Shown here piece after piece: positions 38,242 through 45,794 of a stretch of 64,000 bases of DNA; positions within the stretch are counted from its first letter, which is position 1, and each line of letters opens with the position of its first letter. Source of the DNA: Caulobacteraceae bacterium (lineage in GTDB: Bacteria > Pseudomonadota > Alphaproteobacteria > Caulobacterales > Caulobacteraceae); contig JANWHQ010000064.1 of the NCBI GenBank assembly GCA_025450315.1, positions 17,257 to 81,256 on the forward strand. Direction: 5' to 3'. Position numbers and translations under genes: made by a program. The notes beneath the pieces are model-generated. The model ran no database searches, had not been told where the DNA came from, and saw nothing but the letters and a program-made list of their open reading frames with translations.

Positions 38242-39263
38242 ACCCACCCCCGGCGGATGCGCGGCAGCACCATCAGGAAGATCACCACGCCCAGAAGGTC
38301 GCTGACCACGCCCAGCGGAATCTCCGAGGCGGTCAGGGTGCGGGCCAGGCCGTCGCTGACGATCATGAACACCGCCCCGATGCAGGCGGCGACCGGCATC
38401 AGCCGCCGGTGCGTCGGCCCCACCAGCAGCCGCGCCACGTGCGGGACGATCAGGCCGACCCAGCCGATCACGCCCGCCAGCGCCACGGTCAGGGCGGAGG
38501 TCACCGTGGCGGCGGCGATCACCGCCAGCCTCAGGCCGCCGACCGGCAGGCCGAGGCTGCGCGCCTCGTCGTCGCTGAGCGCCAGGGCGTCCAGGTAGCG
38601 GGAGAGGAAGAGCAGCACGACACCCCCCGCCGCCAACACGGGGCCCACGCGCCAGAGCTCGTGCGGCTGGACGGCCGCGAGGCTCCCCAGCAGCCAGAAG
38701 ACGATGTCGGGCAGCTGGTTCTCGGGGTCGGCGGCGAACTTCATGATCGACAGCAGGGCGGTGAACAGGGCGGTGGAGACCAGGCCTCCGAACACCAGCA
38801 GCAGGATGCCCGGGTCGCCGACTCCCCGGCCGTCCCGGCCGAAGGCGCGGGCCACCACGACGCCGACCACCACCGCCGCCGCGCCCCCCGCGAAGGTCAG
38901 CAGCAGCCTGAGCTCGGCCGGGGCCCCGGTCACCACCGCCACGGCCGCCCCGAACCCGGCGCCGGCCAGGACGCCCAGCAGGCTCGGCGACACCAGGGGG
39001 TTGCGGAACACCGACTGGTAGGAGGCGCCGCTCAGCGACAGGCCCGCGCCGATCAGCATGGCGGCGATCACCCGCGGCGTCCGCTCGGCGAAGAGGATCA
39101 CCTCGCCGGTGGCGTCCGCGGGCGGCGGGGCGAGACCAAGGCGGTGGGCCAGGGCCTGCAGCACCTGCGCCGCCGGCAGCGGGTAGCGGCCGACGCAGAG
39201 GCCGGCGAAGGCCGACGCGGCCAGCAGCACGAGGCAGACGGGCAGGATCGTCCGGCGGCTCAT
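38238..39263 (-). CDS. FecCD/MolB-like ABC importer permease
   Basis: Membrane subunit of the type II importer; it acts as a homodimer in the inner membrane. The 341-aa product is highly hydrophobic with about ten segments. It carries the FecCD-family features RTPRVIAAMLIGAGLSLSGASYQSVFRNPLVSPSLLGV (about residues 60-97), the ATPase-coupling DEARSLGLPV and GWVGLIVPHVARLLVG near the C-terminus. The ATG at 39263 overlaps the binding-protein stop (ATGA), which fixes the start within a longer frame. Family members carry siderophores, B12, haem or, in MolB, molybdate and tungstate. Confidence 0.93.
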   Translation of the reverse strand: MSRRTILPVCLVLLAASAFAGLCVGRYPLPAAQVLQALAHRLGLAPPPADATGEVILFAERTPRVIAAMLIGAGLSLSGASYQSVFRNPLVSPSLLGVLAGAGFGAAVAVVTGAPAELRLLLTFAGGAAAVVVGVVVARAFGRDGRGVGDPGILLLVFGGLVSTALFTALLSIMKFAADPENQLPDIVFWLLGSLAAVQPHELWRVGPVLAAGGVVLLFLSRYLDALALSDDEARSLGLPVGGLRLAVIAAATVTSALTVALAGVIGWVGLIVPHVARLLVGPTHRRLMPVAACIGAVFMIVSDGLARTLTASEIPLGVVSDLLGVVIFLMVLPRIRRGWV

Positions 39264-40222
39264 CGGGCGCCGCGAGGGGGCGGCGGCTCCGCGCCCAGGA
39301 TGCTGGCGACCTCCCGCGGGATCATCGAATAGCCGAACAGCCGCCGGTAGAAGTCCCGGGTCTGGCGGACCATGTCGACGTCCCTGAAGCGGTCGGGATG
39401 CAGCAGCTTGGCGGTCCACAACAGCTGCAGCGCGAACTCCGGGCCGTGCCGGTCCCACTGATAGGCGCCGGAGGGGTTGCGGGCGATGCGGTAGCCCTTC
39501 AGCGCCGGCACGACGGCCAGGGGATCGTCCTGGACCCGCTCGTCCTGGCCGCCGACGATGATGATGTCGGGCTTCCAGCGGGCGATCTGCTCGACCGAGA
39601 TGGGCCGAAGCGTGCCGTGGAGCTCGGCTGCGGCGTTGCGCCCGCCCGCCCGCCGGATCCAGTCGTCGATCAGGGTGCCCGCGCCGTCGGCCCGCAGCGG
39701 GGTCAGGGACCCGATGTGCAGCACCCGCGGCCGGGCGCTCTCGCGCACCCCCCGGAGGCCGCGATCCAGCCTGCGGACCACGCCGTCGAGATAGGCGTCG
39801 TAGGCCCTGGCGCGGGCCCGGGCCGTCGGGTCGCCCAGGGCGTCGGCGGTCTTGTCGACGCAGCCCCGCAGCGAGGCCATGTCGGTCACGCTGCAGGACA
39901 TCGAGGGCACGCCCAGGCGCTCCAGGCGCTCGGCCTCGGCGGCCCGGCCGACGATGGCCAGGTCCACGTGGGCGGCCAGCAGGGCCTCGACATTGACCGG
40001 GGTGGCCTGGACCACCGTCGCGCGCCTCAGCGCCGGCGCCAGGCGGTACATCCAGGGCTGGGCCGAGGGGGAGTCGGTGGTCATCACCAGCCGGTCGGCG
40101 GCGCCCAGCATGATCACCGTGGCGTTGTGAGCGTACCAGAGGTCGGCGATCCGGTGCGCCGGGGCGGCGCTGGCGGGCGCGGCGGCCAGCGCCAGGACGA
40201 CGAAGAGCCAGCGCCTGATCAA
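39260..40222 (-). CDS. periplasmic binding protein (FecB/MolA-like)
   Basis: Substrate-binding subunit of the importer. The 320-aa product has a signal peptide (about residues 1-20, ending ASA) and the class III fold with a helical backbone: DLWYAHNATVIMLGAADRLVMT, VEALLAAHVDLAIVG, VEQIARWKPDIIIVGGQDE and a final helix region with REVASILG. It keeps cysteines in SMSCSVTDMASLRGCVD that could form a disulphide. A ModE-type palindrome (40280-40299) lies 58 bases before the ATG. The ligand cannot be read from sequence; molybdate, tungstate or a metallophore complex is inferred from context. Confidence 0.85.
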   Translation of the reverse strand: MIRRWLFVVLALAAAPASAAPAHRIADLWYAHNATVIMLGAADRLVMTTDSPSAQPWMYRLAPALRRATVVQATPVNVEALLAAHVDLAIVGRAAEAERLERLGVPSMSCSVTDMASLRGCVDKTADALGDPTARARARAYDAYLDGVVRRLDRGLRGVRESARPRVLHIGSLTPLRADGAGTLIDDWIRRAGGRNAAAELHGTLRPISVEQIARWKPDIIIVGGQDERVQDDPLAVVPALKGYRIARNPSGAYQWDRHGPEFALQLLWTAKLLHPDRFRDVDMVRQTRDFYRRLFGYSMIPREVASILGAEPPPPRGAR

Positions 40223-40279
40223 TCCGTGCTCCCGGAAACGGCTCGGGCGCCCGTCCGGGACCGATCGCGGCCTGACGAA

Positions 40280-40299
40280 CTATATTTCCCGATATATAG
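40280..40299. promoter_or_regulatory. ModE-type operator upstream of the importer operon
   Basis: CTATATTTCCCGATATATAG: CTATAT and ATATAG with an 8-base spacer, identical arms and spacing to the site before the TonB receptor. It lies in the gap between fdsD and the binding-protein gene, 58 bases upstream of the latter. It is one of very few AT-rich stretches in this region. Confidence 0.78.
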
Positions 40300-40358
40300 C
40301 CGCGCTTCTATTGCGCGGGCCTGGCGAAGGCAACGAGGGCGGATGGGCGGCGACGGCG

Positions 40359-40697
40359 TCAGCCCGCGTCGTCGCCCGGGGCGCGGGCGGTGGGCTGGCC
40401 CGTCCGTGCGAGCTCGCGGCGGATCTGGCCCGGAGAGGCCTCGCGAATGTGGAGGATGGCCTTCAAGGCGATCGGCTTCAGCCCCTCGCCGCCGGCGCCG
40501 TCGATGTGACCGAAGATCTGGCGCATCATCGAGGCGCCCCAGTAGGCCTTGATGTGGTCGGCCGTTCCCGCCACCGCCTTGGGCTCGTCGCCCTGAGAGG
40601 CAAAGAAATCGGCGATCTGGTTGGCCATGTAGACCAGCCGCTGCTCGGTCGACTTGTGGATCTCGGGCTCGGCGTCTTCGTCGGGGAGTCCGCTCAT
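40359..40697 (-). CDS. fdsD: formate dehydrogenase delta subunit
   Basis: FdsD is a small subunit of the soluble NAD-dependent Mo formate dehydrogenase, with a role in assembly or stability. The 112-aa product carries the family core EQRLVYMANQIADFFASQGDEPKAVAGTADHIKAYW and MRQIFGHID, followed by a second helical region (LKPIALKAILHI). The ATG at 40697 overlaps the fdsA stop (ATGA). It is the last gene of fdsG-fdsB-fdsA-fdsD. The usual fdsC (fdhD) sulphur-transfer gene is not in this operon or elsewhere in the window. Confidence 0.9.
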   Translation of the reverse strand: MSGLPDEDAEPEIHKSTEQRLVYMANQIADFFASQGDEPKAVAGTADHIKAYWGASMMRQIFGHIDGAGGEGLKPIALKAILHIREASPGQIRRELARTGQPTARAPGDDAG

Positions 40698-43540
40698 TCG
40701 GCCGGCTCGACGCTTGCGGCGATCCGTCGGCTGCGCCGCTGCAGCACCTCGTACTCCTCCTGCCATGCGGTAGGCCCGTTGGACGGCGTGACCTGGACGG
40801 CGGTGACCTTGTACTCGGGGCAGTTGGTGGCCCAGTCCGAATAGTCGGTGGTGATCACGTTCACCTGGGCGTTCGGGTGGTGGAAGGTGGTGTAGACCAC
40901 CCCTGGCGCGACCCGCTCGGTGATCAGCGCCCGCAGGGTCGTGGCGCCGGCGCGGCTCTGCAGCTTCACCCAGTCGCCGTCCTTTATCCCGCGGTCCTCG
41001 GCGTCGTGCGGATGGATCTCCAGCCGATCCTCCTGGTGCCACAGCGAGTTGGCGGTACGGCGCGTCTGGGCGCCCACGTTGTACTGCGACAGGATCCGGC
41101 CGGTGGTGAGCAGCAACGGATAGCGCGGCCCGATCTTCTCGTCGGTCGGGATGTATTCGGTGATGACGAAATTGCCCTTGCCGCGCACGAAGCCCCCGAC
41201 GTGCATCACCGGCGAGCCCATCGGGGCCTTTTCGTTGCAGGGCCACTGCACCGAACCCTCGCGCTCCAGCAGGTCGTAGCTCACACCCGAGAAGGTCGGG
41301 GTCAGGCGCGCGATCTCGTCCATGATCTCGGACGGATGGCCGTAGTTCATCTCCAGGCCCATGGCGTTCGACAGCCGCTGGGTGATCTCCCAGTCCGCGT
41401 AGCCGTTCTTGGGGCTCATCACCTTGCGCACCCGCTGGATGCGGCGCTCGGCGTTGATGAAGGTGCCATCCTTCTCGAGGAAGGTGCAGCCGGGCAGGAA
41501 GACGTGGGCGTAGTTGGCGGTCTCGTTCAGGAACAGGTCCTGGACCACCACGCATTCCATGGCCGCCAGGCCGGCGGACACGTGCTTGGTGTTGGGGTCG
41601 GACTGCAGGATGTCCTCGCCCTGGACGTAGAGGCCCTTGAACTCGCCATCGACGGCGGCATCCAGCATGTTGGGGATGCGGAAGCCCGGATCGGACTGCA
41701 GCGCCACGCCCCAGTCGGCCTCGAAGCTGCCCCGCACCTGGTCGTCGGACACGTGGCGATAGCCCGGGAACTCGTGCGGGAACGAGCCCATGTCGCACGA
41801 GCCCTGCACGTTGTTCTGGCCGCGCAGCGGGTTCACGCCGACGCCTGGCCGGCCGATGTTCCCGGTGGCCATGGCCAGGTTGGCGATGGCGATGACCGCG
41901 GTCGAGCCCTGGCTGTGCTCGGTGACGCCCAGGCCGTAGTAGATCGCGCCCTCGCCGCCGGTGGCGTAGAGCCTCGCCGCCCCTCGCACGTCGGCGGCCG
42001 CCACGCCGGTGAAGACCTCGACCGCCTCGGGGCTGCGCTCGGGCTGGGAGACGAACTCCGCCCAGTGCCGGAAGGCTTCGACGTCGCAGAAATTCCGGAC
42101 GAACGCCTCGTCCACGAGGCCCTCGGTGACGATCACATGCGCCAGCGCCGTCAGGATGGCGACGTTGGCGCCCGGCCGGACCGGCAGGTGGTAATCGGCC
42201 TGGATGTGCGGGGTTCGCACCAACTCGGTCTTGCGCGGATCGATCACGATCAGCCGCGCCCCCTGGCGCAGGCGGTGCTTCATGCGCGAGGCGAACACCG
42301 GGTGGGCGTCCGTGGGATTGGCGCCGATGATCAGCACCACATCGGTGTGCTCGACGGAATCGAAATCCTGGGTGCCGGCCGAAGTCCCGAACGTCGTCTT
42401 CAGGCCGTAGCCGGTCGGCGAATGGCAGACCCGGGCGCAGGTGTCGACGTTGTTGTTGCCGAAGCCGGCGCGGACCAGCTTCTGGACCAGATAGGTCTCT
42501 TCGTCGGTGCAGCGCGAGGAGGTGATGCCGCCGATGGCGTTGACGCCGTACTTCCCCTGGATGCGCTTGAACTCCGAGGCGGTGTGGGCGATCGCCTCGT
42601 CCCAGCTGACTTCCCGCCACGGCTGGTCGATGGAGGCGCGGATCATCGGCTTGAGGATGCGTTCCTTGTGGGTCGCATAGCCCCAGGCGAAGCGGCCCTT
42701 GACGCAGGAGTGGCCGCGGTTGGCCTTGCCGTCCTTGTAGGGGACCATGCGCACGAGTTCCTCGCCGCGCATCTCGGCCTTGAACGAGCAGCCGACGCCG
42801 CAATAGGCGCAGGTGGTGACCACCGAGTGCTCGGGGACGCCGATCTCGATGACCGCCTTCTCGTTCAGGGTCGCGGTCGGGCAGGCCTGGACGCAGGCCC
42901 CGCAGGAGACGCACTCGGACGAGAAGAAGGGCTCGGACTGGCCGGGCGACACACGGCTGTCGAAGCCGCGGCCCGAGATGGTCAGGGCCAGGGTGCCCTG
43001 CACCTCGTCGCACGCCCGCACGCAGCGCGAGCAGACGATGCACTTGGACTTCTCGTAGGTGAAATAGGGGTTGGACTCGTCCTTGCCCTCCTGGATGTGG
43101 CTGGCGCCCTCGTAGCCGTAGCGGACCTCGCGCAGGCCCACCTGGCCGGCCATGTCCTGCAGCTCGCAGTCGCCGTTGGCCGAGCAGGTGAGGCAGTCCA
43201 GCGGATGGTCGGAGATGTAGAGCTCCATCACCCCCTTGCGCAGCTTGGCGAGCCTGGGCGTCTGGGTGCGGACCACCATGCCGGGGGCCACCGGCGTGGT
43301 GCAGGAGGCGGGCGCGCCCGGCCGGCCATCGATCTCCACCAGGCACAGGCGGCACGAGCCGAAGGCCTCCATCATGTCCGAGGCGCAGAGCTTGGGGATC
43401 CGGGTCCCGATCTCCGCGGCCGCGCGCATGATCGAGGTGCCCGCCGCCACGCTGACGGTCTGGCCGTCGATGGTCAGGGTCACCGTGGCCCCGGACTTGG
43501 AGGGGGGCGTGCCGTAGTCGATTTCCCGGATCAGAGGCAT
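40694..43540 (-). CDS. fdsA: NAD-dependent formate dehydrogenase alpha subunit
   Basis: Catalytic subunit of the FdsABG(D) enzyme, which oxidises formate at a bis-MGD centre. The 948-aa product has a [2Fe-2S] domain (Cys52, 63, 66, 80), a His/Cys cluster region (DHPLDCLTCSANGDCELQ, about 111-128), 4Fe-4S motifs CIVCSRCVRAC (about 167-177) and CVSCGACVQAC (about 210-220), and CAYCGVGC (about 244-251). The active-site cysteine is in VCHSPTG (Cys about 372). The ATG at 43540 lies 11 bases after the fdsB stop. Compared with the Fdh1A copy in this window it has the extra N-terminal cluster domain, so the two are distinct enzyme classes. Confidence 0.95.
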   Translation of the reverse strand: MPLIREIDYGTPPSKSGATVTLTIDGQTVSVAAGTSIMRAAAEIGTRIPKLCASDMMEAFGSCRLCLVEIDGRPGAPASCTTPVAPGMVVRTQTPRLAKLRKGVMELYISDHPLDCLTCSANGDCELQDMAGQVGLREVRYGYEGASHIQEGKDESNPYFTYEKSKCIVCSRCVRACDEVQGTLALTISGRGFDSRVSPGQSEPFFSSECVSCGACVQACPTATLNEKAVIEIGVPEHSVVTTCAYCGVGCSFKAEMRGEELVRMVPYKDGKANRGHSCVKGRFAWGYATHKERILKPMIRASIDQPWREVSWDEAIAHTASEFKRIQGKYGVNAIGGITSSRCTDEETYLVQKLVRAGFGNNNVDTCARVCHSPTGYGLKTTFGTSAGTQDFDSVEHTDVVLIIGANPTDAHPVFASRMKHRLRQGARLIVIDPRKTELVRTPHIQADYHLPVRPGANVAILTALAHVIVTEGLVDEAFVRNFCDVEAFRHWAEFVSQPERSPEAVEVFTGVAAADVRGAARLYATGGEGAIYYGLGVTEHSQGSTAVIAIANLAMATGNIGRPGVGVNPLRGQNNVQGSCDMGSFPHEFPGYRHVSDDQVRGSFEADWGVALQSDPGFRIPNMLDAAVDGEFKGLYVQGEDILQSDPNTKHVSAGLAAMECVVVQDLFLNETANYAHVFLPGCTFLEKDGTFINAERRIQRVRKVMSPKNGYADWEITQRLSNAMGLEMNYGHPSEIMDEIARLTPTFSGVSYDLLEREGSVQWPCNEKAPMGSPVMHVGGFVRGKGNFVITEYIPTDEKIGPRYPLLLTTGRILSQYNVGAQTRRTANSLWHQEDRLEIHPHDAEDRGIKDGDWVKLQSRAGATTLRALITERVAPGVVYTTFHHPNAQVNVITTDYSDWATNCPEYKVTAVQVTPSNGPTAWQEEYEVLQRRSRRIAASVEPAE

Positions 43541-43551
43541 CGGAGTTCCTG

Positions 43552-45108
43552 TTATGCCGGTTCGGCGAGGCGCTCGGCCACGACGAAGTCTTCCGGGAAG
43601 TGGGTGAGGGCGCTCATCACCGGATAGGGCGTGAAGCCCCCCAGGGCGCAAAGCGAGCCGAACTTCATCGTCTCGCAAAGGTCCGTCAGGATCTGGCGTT
43701 GCAGGGCGGGGGTCTCGCCGCGCGACAGCTTGTCGATGGTCTCCACGCCCCGGACCGAGCCGATCCGGCAGGGCGTGCACTTGCCACAGCTCTCGATCGC
43801 GCAGAACTCCATGGCGAACCGGGCCTGCTTCTTCATGTCGACCGTGTCGTCGAAGACCACGATCCCGCCGTGGCCGATCAGTCCGTCCCTGGCGGCGAAC
43901 GCCTCGTAGTCGAAGGGCGTGTCGAACAGCGCTCGCGGGAAATAGGCGCCCAGCGGCCCGCCCACCTGCACCGCCCGCACCGGCCGGCCCGAGAGCGCGC
44001 CGCCGCCGATGTCGTCGACCAGTTCACCCAGGGTGACGCCGAAGGCGGTCTCGAACAGGCCGCCGTTCCTGATGTTGCCGGCCAGCTGGATCGGCATGGT
44101 CCCCCGCGAGCGGCCCATGCCGTAGGCGCGGTAGGTTTCCGCGCCCTGGGCCAGGATGAAGGGCGCGGCGGCGTAGGACAGCACGTTGTTGATCACGGTC
44201 GGCTTGCCGAACAGTCCCTTGTGCGCCGGCAGCGGCGGCTTGGCGCGGACCTGGCCGCGCTTGCCTTCCAGGGAGTCGAGCAGCGAGGTTTCCTCGCCGC
44301 AGACATAGGCCCCCGCCCCCACGCGCACCTCGAGATCGAAGGCATGGGCGGAGCCCGCGATGGTCTCGCCGAGCAGGCCGGCGCGCCGCGCGGTCGCGAT
44401 CGCCTTCTCCATGGCGGCGACCGCGTGAGGATATTCCGAGCGGATGTAGATGAAGCCCTTGGTCGCGCCGACGGCGACGCCGCCAATGGTCATGCCCTCG
44501 ATCAGGACGAAGGGATCGCCTTCCATGATCATCCGGTCGGCGAAGGTTCCCGAATCACCCTCGTCGGCGTTGCAGACCACGTACTTGCGCTCGCCGGGGG
44601 CATCGGCGGTGGTCTTCCATTTGATGCCCGTGGGGAAACCGGCGCCGCCGCGGCCCCTGAGCCCGGACTTGGTGATCTCCTCGATGATCCCGGCCGGCCC
44701 CAGCGACAGGGCGCGCTCCAGGCCCCGGCAGCCGCCCTGGGCGCGGTAGTCCTGCAGCGACTGGGGATCGATGACGCCACAGCGCGCGAAGGTGAGGCGC
44801 GTCTGGCGCTTCAGGAACGGCAGCTCCTCCGGCCGGCCGACGCGCTTGGCGTGCGGCCGGCCCTCGAACAGGCCGGCCTCGGCCAGGGCCGGGACCTCCT
44901 CGGCATGGACGGGGCCATAGCCGATCCGCCCGTCGGGGGTCTCGACCTCGACCAGCGTCTCCAGCTCGAACATCCCGCGCGAGCCGTTGCGAACGATGTG
45001 GATCGAGAGGCCGCGCTTGGCCGCTTCGATCGGCAGGGCGGCCGCCACCTCGTCGGCGCCGACGGCCACCGCCGCCGCATCGCCGGGGACATAGACCTTC
45101 ACGTTCAT
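43552..45108 (-). CDS. fdsB: NAD-dependent formate dehydrogenase beta subunit
   Basis: FMN- and NAD-binding subunit that passes electrons from FdsA clusters to NAD. The 518-aa product has an N-terminal extension (about 1-100) and the NuoF-like core: LRGRGGAGFPTGIKWKTT (FMN, about residues 150-167), CNADEGDSGTFADR, the intact nucleotide motif GAGAYVCGEETSLLDSLEG (Tyr about 268) and the cluster ligands ESCGKCTPCRIGSVRG. Its ATG overlaps the fdsG stop by 4 bases. It is the intact counterpart of the TAG-broken fdh1B in this window. Confidence 0.95.
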   Translation of the reverse strand: MNVKVYVPGDAAAVAVGADEVAAALPIEAAKRGLSIHIVRNGSRGMFELETLVEVETPDGRIGYGPVHAEEVPALAEAGLFEGRPHAKRVGRPEELPFLKRQTRLTFARCGVIDPQSLQDYRAQGGCRGLERALSLGPAGIIEEITKSGLRGRGGAGFPTGIKWKTTADAPGERKYVVCNADEGDSGTFADRMIMEGDPFVLIEGMTIGGVAVGATKGFIYIRSEYPHAVAAMEKAIATARRAGLLGETIAGSAHAFDLEVRVGAGAYVCGEETSLLDSLEGKRGQVRAKPPLPAHKGLFGKPTVINNVLSYAAAPFILAQGAETYRAYGMGRSRGTMPIQLAGNIRNGGLFETAFGVTLGELVDDIGGGALSGRPVRAVQVGGPLGAYFPRALFDTPFDYEAFAARDGLIGHGGIVVFDDTVDMKKQARFAMEFCAIESCGKCTPCRIGSVRGVETIDKLSRGETPALQRQILTDLCETMKFGSLCALGGFTPYPVMSALTHFPEDFVVAERLAEPA

Positions 45109-45605
45109 GCCCGCGCCTGTGCGATCAGGTCGTCGAGCCGCTGCTCGTCCAGGCGCGCCACCAGCCGCTCGCCCAGCATGGCCGAGGGGCCCGAGGCGCA
45201 GAGGCCCAGGCAGAAGATCTCTTCCAGCGCGACGGAGCCGTCCTTGGAGGTCTCGCCCATGGCCAGGCCCAGCTTCGCCTCGGCCAGGGCCACGATGGCG
45301 TCGCCGCCGCGGGCCTGGCAGGCCTCGGCGCGGCAGAGCTTGAGCGTCCGCCGCGCCCCCGGCTCGCGCTTGAAGTCATGGTAGAAGGTCACGACCCCGT
45401 GCACCTCGGCCCGCGACAGGTTCAGCGCGCCGGCCACGATCCGCACCGCCTCGTCCGGCACATGTCCAAAGGCGTGCTGCAGCGCGTGCAGCACCGGCAG
45501 GAGGGCGCCGTCCCGATCCACGTGGGCGACGATGATCTCGACCGCCCGCTCGGGCGTGAACGGTTCGGCTGGGGGCATGGGGGACAATGACTCGGGCGCG
45601 GACAT
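45105..45605 (-). CDS. fdsG: NAD-dependent formate dehydrogenase gamma subunit
   Basis: NuoE-like [2Fe-2S] subunit of the FDS enzyme. The 166-aa product has HALQHAFGHVPDEAVRIVAGALNLSRAEVHGVVTFYHDF (about residues 40-78) and the cluster ligands LKLCRAEACQARGG and CLGLCASGPSAM. The start is uncertain: the ATG at 45605 abuts the ModE-type palindrome (45606-45625) with no room for a ribosome site, so it would be nearly leaderless. An ATG at 45578 (MPPAEPFTPERAV) is the alternative, also without a clear site. It heads fdsGBAD. Confidence 0.92.
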   Translation of the reverse strand: MSAPESLSPMPPAEPFTPERAVEIIVAHVDRDGALLPVLHALQHAFGHVPDEAVRIVAGALNLSRAEVHGVVTFYHDFKREPGARRTLKLCRAEACQARGGDAIVALAEAKLGLAMGETSKDGSVALEEIFCLGLCASGPSAMLGERLVARLDEQRLDDLIAQARA

Positions 45606-45625
45606 CTATATCTGGCCGTATATAA
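45606..45625. promoter_or_regulatory. ModE-type operator abutting fdsG
   Basis: CTATAT and ATATAA with an 8-base spacer, one base different from the two perfect sites. On the minus strand TATTATATA within it looks like a -10, so the fdsG promoter and operator probably overlap. It directly touches the annotated ATG of fdsG. It also lies in the divergent region before the MOT1 permease gene (45795). Confidence 0.7.
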
Positions 45626-45746
45626 TAATGGTCGCCGCCTGCAAGTCCGCCCGCGCCGCCGGGCGGCCCAATCGCACGCGGTTCATGGCGGAGGCGCCGA
45701 CAGCCCACCGCCCGAACAATCCCGACCAGCGGCGCGGCGAACTTCC

Positions 45747-45754
45747 CGCTATAT
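45747..45754 (+). promoter_or_regulatory. ModE-type half-site before the MOT1 permease
   Basis: CGCTATAT, a perfect left arm of the same motif, 41 bases upstream of the permease ATG. The right arm is absent (GCTGAG instead of ATATAG after 8 bases). It is weak on its own. Confidence 0.35.
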
Positions 45755-45794
45755 GGCCCCTGGCTGAGCTGCGGGCCGGGCGAAGGCGACACCG

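Noticed and set aside
35142..40222. Iron-siderophore or B12 uptake as the first choice for the receptor-importer unit
   Set aside because: The family alone would suggest it, but no Fur box, cobalamin riboswitch or synthesis genes are seen, while ModE-type boxes and Mo genes surround it. It stays the main alternative.
29303..43540. Selenocysteine (in-frame TGA) in the formate dehydrogenases
   Set aside because: Both catalytic subunits have cysteine at the active-site position and no in-frame TGA.
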